Shown here piece after piece: positions 18,185-23,920 of a stretch of 64,000 nt of DNA. The translations under genes were made by a program, and so were the position numbers. The notes under the pieces were generated by a model. It saw nothing but the letters and a program-made list of their open reading frames with translations. It made no database searches and had not been told where the DNA came from. The stretch lies in assembly GCF_002210345.1 (NCBI RefSeq), contig NZ_MWQI01000004.1, positions 1-64,000 of the forward strand. The letters are read 5' to 3'. Position 1 is the first letter of the stretch. Each line of letters begins with the position of its first letter. The stretch is from Fibrobacter sp. UWB4. Lineage in GTDB: Bacteria > Fibrobacterota > Fibrobacteria > Fibrobacterales > Fibrobacteraceae.

Positions 18185-18865
18185 ATGGATAAAGAAAAAC
18201 TTATAAAGGCAATCAATCAAAAGGGTCTCCACAATAGCCTAATCTCTATCTATTACAACATAGGAAGAGCATTGCCGTTTCGTGCACAGAGATTTCCTGA
18301 TGGGCGTATTTCTGATTGGTACCGCTCACAGTTTGTAGAAGTTCATGTGGTAAAGCCTGGTGGTAAAGGCGGAAAGTACGGTTACGCCTATGGATTCTAT
18401 TTCAGGAATGGAGAACGTGCGGATGCCACGGAAAATAACCCCGAGCAAAGTTGGTGCAAAATGAGTGATACCGAGCCGCAGGGGATTCCGTGTGCTGCTT
18501 GTGGTTCATGGGTGCTTCTAGACATTCTGGGAGAATCGACGGCGGAGCCGACAAAAATTTATGGTGTAAACGATGTCTTGGAGGTCGGCAAGCATAAGGG
18601 AAAGACTTTGGCCGAAGTTATCCGCTCTGATTGGGGGTGGGTAAAGTGGGCTAAAGAAAATGCGGAGCATATCTTTTTTGATATGGATGAAGTGATGGAG
18701 GAAAGAAATAAGAGCATTAAGCCTCTTCATCCAAACGATGTGTTGACCTATGGAAAATATAAAGGGCAAAGCATTAAAGAAATCGCAGAGATTGATATGA
18801 ACTATCTTAGATGGCTTTCTGCGAATAATGATGATTTTGTCTTTGATTTTAAGGAATTGTCGTAA
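18185..18865 (+). CDS. Protein with two ExoX C-terminal-like repeats
   Basis: A 226-aa protein. The N-terminal half has a CAACG cysteine pair near residue 105. The C-terminal half carries two copies of a motif typical of the exoX-like C-terminal domain: VGKHKGKTLAEVIRSD...WVKWA near 136 and YGKYKGQSIKEIAEID...YLRWL near 189. This module is found at the ends of exonucleases and many phage or defence proteins and is thought to bind nucleic acid. No nuclease domain precedes it. ATG 18185 was chosen; a TTG at 18176 would overlap the HEPN gene. It closes the operon. Confidence 0.7.
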   Translation: MDKEKLIKAINQKGLHNSLISIYYNIGRALPFRAQRFPDGRISDWYRSQFVEVHVVKPGGKGGKYGYAYGFYFRNGERADATENNPEQSWCKMSDTEPQGIPCAACGSWVLLDILGESTAEPTKIYGVNDVLEVGKHKGKTLAEVIRSDWGWVKWAKENAEHIFFDMDEVMEERNKSIKPLHPNDVLTYGKYKGQSIKEIAEIDMNYLRWLSANNDDFVFDFKELS

Positions 18866-19074
18866 TACATTTTGATGTTCGCTTCTGCGTTAGGGATAGT
18901 GACCCCTTGGGGAGGCACTGTGGTGCCGTTTTAGGAGGTGGGCGGCGAGCAAAGCGGAGACGATTGCCCCTAAAATATAGCCCGACCCACGCCAGTGGGC
19001 GGACAGCACTTAACGATTTGTTGTTTAGTGCGCATGGCCACCAAGGTGGGGAACGCCCAAATGCAAAGGGGCGA

Positions 19075-19402
19075 ACCGTGCGAAACCTTCGTCAAGTTGC
19101 TGCACCCGTTTGCCCCGCACATCGCCGAAGAAATGTGGAGCATCCTCGGTCACGAAGGTTCTCTCACGAACGTCGCCTGGCCGGAAGCCGACCACTCCAA
19201 GGCCGTGGAAAACACCGTGGAAGTCGTATTCCAGGTGAACGGCAAGGTCCGCGCGAAGGCATCCGTCGCTAAGGATATGGACAAGGCCGCCCTCGAAAAG
19301 CTCGCCATGGAAAATGACAGAATGAAGGAGTTCATGGCAGGTAAGACTGTTGTGAAGTCCATTGTCGTTCCGGGCAAGCTCGTGAACATCGTGGTGAAGT
19401 GA
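19075..19402 (+). pseudogene. leuS 3' fragment at the distal island border
   Basis: The fragment encodes [19 protein letters not shown] through to the LeuRS C-terminus ending VNIVVK. It matches the start of the window closely (about 8 differences over 194 bp), and its last 74 bp match 407-480. The remaining ~90% of leuS is absent, so it cannot make a synthetase. It is best explained as the original chromosomal leuS end, pushed away from the gene by the island. The exact left edge is uncertain because the comparable upstream part of leuS lies outside the window. Confidence 0.85.
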
Positions 19403-19417
19403 CGCGACCAAGGGTCG

Positions 19418-19460
19418 CGTCATCCTGAGCGGAGCCCGTAAGGGCGAAGTCGAAGGATCT
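19418..19460. repeat. REP-like palindromic repeat, CATCCTGAGC/GAAGGATC type
   Basis: Starts CGTCATCCTGAGC and ends CGAAGGATCT, with a GGAGCCCGTAAGGGC middle. This family recurs at 19470, 25885, 25981, 32271, 46448 and 58578. It lies directly after the leuS fragment. Confidence 0.75.
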
Positions 19461-19469
19461 AGACCTGAA

Positions 19470-19502
19470 CGTCATCCTGACGCCGAAGGCGGAAGGATCC
19501 AG
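19470..19502. repeat. REP-like palindromic repeat, CATCCTGA/GGATCC type
   Basis: Second copy of the family, with the short form CGTCATCCTGACGCCGAAGG followed by CGGAAGGATCC. It is 10 bp from the preceding copy. Confidence 0.7.
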
Positions 19503-19531
19503 TGATTTAAAAAATCCTAAATATTAGAAAA

Positions 19532-19564
19532 AGCTCTGAAGTCCATCTTCAGGGCTTTCTTTTT
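19532..19564 (+). terminator. Intrinsic terminator downstream of the leuS fragment
   Basis: Stem 19532-19541 with 19547-19556 (one G-U pair), 5-nt loop and a T-rich tail. Its place suggests it was the ancestral leuS terminator. Confidence 0.7.
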
Positions 19565-19620
19565 GCTGTTTTTATATATTTTGTAAAACGAAAAATATTG
19601 TCACTTAATGGATTTGCCTT

Positions 19621-20796
19621 ATGGAATGGAATGCTTCGGTCAAGAAAGAAATTGAATCCCGCTTGATGGAAAAGGAAAACTCGCTTGCTGAATACGCCTG
19701 CAAGTCTGCGGCTGCGATTCGCTATCACGAAGCGCAAGAAGATATCCGTCCGAACTTTTCTCGTGATGCAGACCGGATTATCAATTCCTATTGCTATAGC
19801 CGATACATTGACAAGACTCAGGCTTTTTACCTTGTTGAAAATGACCACATTACGCATCGTGTGTTGCACGTGCAGCTGGTCGCGAAAATTGCAAGGACCA
19901 TTGGGCGTTTTTTGAACCTGAACGAAGACTTGATAGAGGCGATTTCGCTAGGGCACGATGTGGGCCATACGCCTTTTGGACACGATGGTGAAAGGATTGT
20001 CTCGGAGTTTTTGCAAGAGAATGGTGAAGGAATTTTTGAACACAATGTTCAAAGCTTTAGGCTGTTCCATGACCTTGAAGCGCACGGCAAAGGGCTGAAC
20101 CTTACCGCACAAGTGCTCGATGGAATCATTTGTCACAACGGCGAAATCCTGAAAAACGAATATGGCTGCAATCGTAGCAAGACTCCAGAAAAACTGCTGG
20201 AAGAATACAGAAACAGCTTGAATGGAACGCTGAAATCGAAAGAGATGGTTCCGATGACATTGGAAGGATGCGTCATGCGAATCTCGGACGTGATTGCGTA
20301 CGTTGGCCGTGATATCGAAGACGCCATCATCTTGAAATTGGTGAAACGCGAAGACATCCCCCAAGAAATCACAAAAATTCTCGGTAACAAAAACAGCGAA
20401 ATTGTAAACACGCTTATTACAGACCTTGTCAACAATAGTCTAGACAAAGAAACGCTCGTCTTTTCGCCGGAAGTTTTCGATGCGCTTAACCAACTGAAAA
20501 ACTGGAACTACAAAAACATCTATTTGAACCCGAAAAAGTCAACCCAGGACGAAAAAATCAGGATGATGTTCCGTACCGTCTTGGAAGAATGCCTTGATGA
20601 ACTCCAGTCTGGCGTGAAAAAGGCAACAGGAATCAATCACTGGTGCGAATCGCTGGGCGAAAAGTACAGAGAAACGACACCCCTCCCGCGCATTGTCGCC
20701 GACTACGTCTCTGGAATGACCGATGACTACCTGATGAGCGCCTATAAGGAAATCGTGCTGCCGAAATCGTTTGGCGTGAGCTTTGGGGAAAAGTAA
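19621..20796 (+). CDS. dgt: dNTP triphosphohydrolase (dGTPase-like, HD domain)
   Basis: A 391-aa cytoplasmic HD-domain enzyme that hydrolyses dNTPs to nucleoside and triphosphate. The metal-binding core is visible: HRVLHVQ near residue 80 and ISLGHDVGHTPFGHDGE near 110-126, followed by EHNVQSFR, a dGTPase hallmark. Length is normal for the Dgt family. It stands alone between two terminators (19532 and 20811), just outside the island, and its base composition resembles the core genes. Exact substrate preference (dGTP or broader) cannot be told from sequence. Confidence 0.88.
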   Translation: MEWNASVKKEIESRLMEKENSLAEYACKSAAAIRYHEAQEDIRPNFSRDADRIINSYCYSRYIDKTQAFYLVENDHITHRVLHVQLVAKIARTIGRFLNLNEDLIEAISLGHDVGHTPFGHDGERIVSEFLQENGEGIFEHNVQSFRLFHDLEAHGKGLNLTAQVLDGIICHNGEILKNEYGCNRSKTPEKLLEEYRNSLNGTLKSKEMVPMTLEGCVMRISDVIAYVGRDIEDAIILKLVKREDIPQEITKILGNKNSEIVNTLITDLVNNSLDKETLVFSPEVFDALNQLKNWNYKNIYLNPKKSTQDEKIRMMFRTVLEECLDELQSGVKKATGINHWCESLGEKYRETTPLPRIVADYVSGMTDDYLMSAYKEIVLPKSFGVSFGEK

Positions 20797-20810
20797 TGTG
20801 CAAAAAAATA

Positions 20811-20835
20811 CCCAGCCGGCTTGGCTGGGTTTTTA
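20811..20835 (+). terminator. Terminator between dgt and the permease gene
   Basis: Stem CCCAGCC (20811-20817) with GGCTGGG (20823-20829), followed by T5 and preceded by an A-run. It can serve both converging genes. Confidence 0.85.
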
Positions 20836-20854
20836 ATTAAAATTTGTTTAATGG

Positions 20855-22174
20855 TTATTTCGCTTCTGCGGCTTTTTCTTCCTTGTCCTTGGGCAATACC
20901 AGGTTCAAAAGGACGGCGAGGATGAATACAACGGCGACGCAGTTTTCAGCGAAAATGGTCTGGATAATCTGCGGGAAGATTTTGAACATCTGCGATGCGG
21001 ATGTGAATCCGAGACCGGTGCTTAAGGACAAGCTAACGATAATCATGTTGCGCTGCGAGAAGCCGCTTTTTGCGATCATGCCGAAGCCTGCGAAGAGGAT
21101 GGAGCCGAACATCATGATGGTGCAGCCTCCGAGAACGGCTTGCGGGATGGTTGTGAGGAGGGTGCCTACGGGCGGGAAGAGACCGCCGAGGAGCATGATG
21201 CCTGCGCTTGTCGCGATGGCGAAGCGGTTCACGACGCCGGAGAGCGAGGCGAGTCCGACGTTCTGGCTGAACGATGTAATCGGGGTGCAGCCGAAAAGCC
21301 CGGAAATGGAACTCACAAAGCCGTCGCAGCTGATGGCTCCGCCCATTTCGGCTTTGTGGATTTGGCGTTTGAGGGCGCCGCTGCAAAGGGCGCTGGAGTC
21401 ACCGACGGTTTCCGTGGCGGACACGAGATAGATGGCGATGACGGAGAGGATGGCGCCCAAGTTAAATTCAGGAGTGAACGGGAGAAGCTTGGGGAGTGCG
21501 AAAAAGCCATTGCTTGAAATGCCCGAGAAATCGACCATGCCCATGAAGAGCGCGAGGATGTAACCGACGATGAGGCCGACGAGTACGGAGAGCGAGCGGA
21601 GGAATCCCTTGGCGAAAACTTGCGTGAGCAAGCAGGTGAGGAGCGTGACGCTTCCGACAATCCAGTTCTGTGCAGAACCAAAGTCAGCGGCGCCTTGACC
21701 GCCCGCGAATGAATTCGCGCCAATGGGCAAAAGCGAAAATCCGATGGAGGTCACGACGGTAGCCGCGACGATGTGCGGGATGAGTTTGAGCCAGTATTTG
21801 GCGCAGAGACCGAGAAGTCCTTCGACGATGCCGCCAACGATGACGGCGCCCATGAGCGTTCCCATGCCTTGCGATGCTCCGATTGAAATGGAGACGGAGA
21901 GGAATGTGAAGCTGATGCCCATGACAATGGGGAGGCGGGAGCCGATTTTCCAGACGGGGTAGAGCTGGATGAGTGTGCCGATGCTTGCGATAATCATGCA
22001 ATTCTGGATGAGCGAGGCGGTGAGGCCTTTTTCAATCCCGACGACGTTTGCAAGGATGATGATCGGCGTAATGTTACTCACGAACATGGCGAGCACATGC
22101 TGCAAACCGAATGGAATTGCCTGTAAAAGCGGAACGCGTCCGTCAAGCTGGTAGATGTTGTCCGAAGTCTTCAT
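20855..22174 (-). CDS. Xanthine/uracil permease, NCS2 family
   Basis: A 439-aa inner-membrane protein with about 12-14 hydrophobic segments. It begins with a FGLQHVLAMFVSNITP-type segment typical of NCS2 transporters and has the conserved SATETVGDSSAL region and FGCTPITSFSQNVG loop. It imports a purine (or uracil) with protons. It lies 91 bp downstream of the xanthine phosphoribosyltransferase gene on the same strand, as in xpt-pbuX operons, so xanthine is the likely substrate. A REP-like element sits between the two genes. Confidence 0.88.
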   Translation of the reverse strand: MKTSDNIYQLDGRVPLLQAIPFGLQHVLAMFVSNITPIIILANVVGIEKGLTASLIQNCMIIASIGTLIQLYPVWKIGSRLPIVMGISFTFLSVSISIGASQGMGTLMGAVIVGGIVEGLLGLCAKYWLKLIPHIVAATVVTSIGFSLLPIGANSFAGGQGAADFGSAQNWIVGSVTLLTCLLTQVFAKGFLRSLSVLVGLIVGYILALFMGMVDFSGISSNGFFALPKLLPFTPEFNLGAILSVIAIYLVSATETVGDSSALCSGALKRQIHKAEMGGAISCDGFVSSISGLFGCTPITSFSQNVGLASLSGVVNRFAIATSAGIMLLGGLFPPVGTLLTTIPQAVLGGCTIMMFGSILFAGFGMIAKSGFSQRNMIIVSLSLSTGLGFTSASQMFKIFPQIIQTIFAENCVAVVFILAVLLNLVLPKDKEEKAAEAK

Positions 22175-22226
22175 GCTTTACCTTAGATGCTGTGTTTCGT
22201 CATTGCGAACTTTGAATGTTTTATTA

Positions 22227-22261
22227 CGTCATTGCGAGTCCCGCAAGGGGCGAAGCAATCT
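22227..22261. repeat. REP-like repeat, CGTCATTGCGAG/GAAGCAATC type
   Basis: Starts CGTCATTGCGAG and ends GCGAAGCAATCT, the same family as 38195-38229. It is located between xpt and the permease gene. A partial copy of the left half is at 22199-22210. Confidence 0.7.
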
Positions 22262-22265
22262 ATGA

Positions 22266-22847
22266 TTATTGTTCGCGGAACTTGATGAATCCGGTTTCGG
22301 GGTCCATGCTATCGACGATGGCGATGGATTCCAGGCGTACGCCTGCAGCGCGGAGCTTTGCGCCACCGGGCTGCATGCCCTTTTCGATGGCGATGCCGAC
22401 ACCGACGAGTTCAGCGCCTGCTTGCTTCACGAGGTCGATGAGCGCCTTGCTGGCTTCACCGTCGGCGAGGAAGTCGTCCACGATGAGGATCTTGTCGGTC
22501 GGCTTGAGGTAGGGGCGTGAAACGAAAATATCGTTGAACTTTTTGTGCGTGAAGGAATATGCCTTGGCGACGTACTTGTCGTCGGTGCTGTTGACGGTCT
22601 GGCCCTTCTTGGCAAAAACTACAGGCACGTCGTTCAGGTAGGCGATGAATGCCGCGATGGCAATGCCGCTTGCCTCGATGGTGAGCACCTTATTGAACTG
22701 GACGTCGGCAAAACGGCGTTTGAACTCTTCGCCGATTTTTTGCATCAGGCGGATGTCAATCTGGTGGTTTAGGAAACTGTCAACTTTAAGGACGTTGCCG
22801 GGTTTGACTACGCCATCGGCAAGGATTTTTTGCTCAAGGAAGTTCAT
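22266..22847 (-). CDS. xpt: Xanthine phosphoribosyltransferase
   Basis: A 193-aa purine salvage enzyme converting xanthine and PRPP to XMP. The PRPP-binding loop ILIVDDFLADGEA is near residue 117. The N-terminus starts MNFLEQKILADG and is followed by PGNVLKVDSFLNHQID, as in Bacillus Xpt, and length matches the family. It is the first gene of an xpt-permease operon read to the left. The upstream 120 bp did not show a convincing purine riboswitch. Confidence 0.9.
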   Translation of the reverse strand: MNFLEQKILADGVVKPGNVLKVDSFLNHQIDIRLMQKIGEEFKRRFADVQFNKVLTIEASGIAIAAFIAYLNDVPVVFAKKGQTVNSTDDKYVAKAYSFTHKKFNDIFVSRPYLKPTDKILIVDDFLADGEASKALIDLVKQAGAELVGVGIAIEKGMQPGGAKLRAAGVRLESIAIVDSMDPETGFIKFREQ

Positions 22848-22973
22848 ATATGAAATCTAGCAAAAGGCAAAATTTTTGCAAAGACCGCGTGTTCAGAAGG
22901 GTATGCCCAAATTTCCTTAGAAATGGTCAAATTCTCTATATATATGTAAAAGATAAGGATTTGCTTAAAATAC

Positions 22974-23057
22974 GGAGATGCCCTCCCCATACGCGGATCA
23001 TGCTCACATAAGTGCTAAAGCACTAAGTGATCAAAGAGCTCGGGGGCGGGCATGACA
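22974..23057. repeat. 84-bp palindromic repeat, copy 1
   Basis: Starts GGAGATGCCCTCCCCATACG and ends GGGCGGGCATGACA. The central half contains TGATCACATAAGTGCT-type inverted arms. A second copy of equal length at 37477-37560 differs at about 6 positions. The ends match the shorter GATGCCCG/CGGGCATGACA elements at 38957 and 39781, so this looks like a longer member of that family. Confidence 0.8.
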
Positions 23058-23120
23058 AGAGTGGTATTTTACTGTTATAGCGGTGCTTTTGCTAGGGTAA
23101 TAGTAAAAAAGTATAAAAGT

Positions 23121-23187
23121 TTAGCCTTGACTAATTAGCCTGGGCTTATTAAATTTAGTCATGTCTAATTAAATTAGACGACGTTAA
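23121..23187. promoter_or_regulatory. Array of TTAG-N6-CTAA sites before dtxR-feoAB
   Basis: Two full matches to TTAG-N6-CTAA (23121-23134 and 23155-23168) and two near matches (23135-23148 and 23174-23187) are packed within 67 bp upstream of the regulator gene. Related sites occur at 26902 and 28305. The form resembles DtxR/IdeR-type operators, and the first gene encodes such a regulator, so metal-dependent autoregulation is inferred. Confidence 0.6.
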
Positions 23188-23204
23188 CGTAAAAGGATCA
23201 TCAT

Positions 23205-23633
23205 ATGGAACACAATCACGTGAAGCTCAGCCAGAGTCTCGAAGACTATCTTGAGATGGTGCACATGCTTCGTTTAGCGAACGGAATTGCCCGTGTCAAG
23301 GACATTGCGGCGGCACTATCCGTCAAGATGCCTTCTGTGGCTAAGGCAATTCTCGAACTCAAGAAACTCGGGCTTGTGACGCAGGAACCTTATAGCGGTG
23401 TGGAACTCACGGAAGAGGGCCGAAAGGCTGCCGCCGATGTGTTGAACCGCCACATTCTCCTCAAGGGGTTTTTGATTCGTCTGGGGGTTTCCGAAGCGAT
23501 TGCGGACAAAGATGCTTGCAGTATGGAACACATTCTTTCGGCTGAAACGCTTGCAACTATTGAAGAATTCATGAAGAAGAATAACGCAAGTGCTGTCGTG
23601 AAGAAGGCTCCCAAAAGTGAAAAAAGGAAATAA
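23205..23633 (+). CDS. DtxR/MntR-family metal-dependent regulator
   Basis: A 142-aa DNA-binding repressor. It has the family's SQSLEDYLEMVHML start, a winged helix-turn-helix (VKDIAAALSVKMPSVAKAI) and the metal-site region with LNRHILLKGFL and DACSMEHILS. There is no C-terminal SH3 domain in this chain, but the next gene, feoA, encodes an SH3-like protein. The start has AAAGGA upstream, and feoA starts 3 bp after its stop. Likely Fe(II)-responsive control of the feo genes and the sites nearby; Mn(II) remains possible. Confidence 0.88.
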   Translation: MEHNHVKLSQSLEDYLEMVHMLRLANGIARVKDIAAALSVKMPSVAKAILELKKLGLVTQEPYSGVELTEEGRKAAADVLNRHILLKGFLIRLGVSEAIADKDACSMEHILSAETLATIEEFMKKNNASAVVKKAPKSEKRK

Positions 23634-23635
23634 CA

Positions 23636-23920
23636 ATGGGTTGTAATTGCGGTTGCGGCGGCAAGTCGCAAACTAAAAAGTGGGATTTGGAACCGAAATT
23701 TTCGGATCTCAAGAAGGGCGACAAGGTTGAAATTGTCGGCTACAATGAGGGCGATGCCCGCTATAAGTCCAAGCTTTTGTCGATGGGACTTGTTCGTGGT
23801 GTGACGCTTGAAGTCTTGCAGATTGCACCTCTCGGGGATCCGATTGAGGTGAGTGTTCTTTCTTACCGTTTGTCGCTTCGCAAGCAAGAAGCGAACGTTC
23901 TTAAATTGAAGAGGGTCTAA
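23636..23920 (+). CDS. feoA: Ferrous iron transport protein A
   Basis: A 94-aa cytoplasmic SH3-like protein that supports FeoB. The core is typical (LKKGDKVEIVGY, LLSMGLVRGVTLEVLQIAPLGDPIEV, YRLSLRKQEA). An unusual N-terminal extension MGCNCGCGGKSQ carries three cysteines (C3, C5, C7), a possible metal or redox site not seen in standard FeoA. Its stop codon touches the feoB start at 23920. Confidence 0.9.
   Translation: MGCNCGCGGKSQTKKWDLEPKFSDLKKGDKVEIVGYNEGDARYKSKLLSMGLVRGVTLEVLQIAPLGDPIEVSVLSYRLSLRKQEANVLKLKRV

Larger units (their letters stand above)
316..19328. mobile_element. Putative defence island inserted at the leuS 3' end
   Basis: This block lies between the intact leuS end and a displaced leuS 3' fragment, and is clearly more AT-rich than the genes downstream of 19.6 kb. 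Its cargo is two defence-type gene sets: the ATPase pair on the minus strand and the seven-gene methylase/kinase/ATPase operon on the plus strand. Repeated leuS ends at both borders suggest entry by recombination within leuS. No integrase, transposase or att core was recognised, so the mechanism and exact borders are inferred. Confidence 0.55.

Noticed and set aside
18995-19402. 135-aa ORF as a free-standing protein
   Set aside because: Its sequence is the LeuRS C-terminus with a short unrelated lead; a leuS fragment rather than a gene.
22848-22973. Purine riboswitch before xpt
   Set aside because: The conserved purine-aptamer core could not be found on the minus strand.
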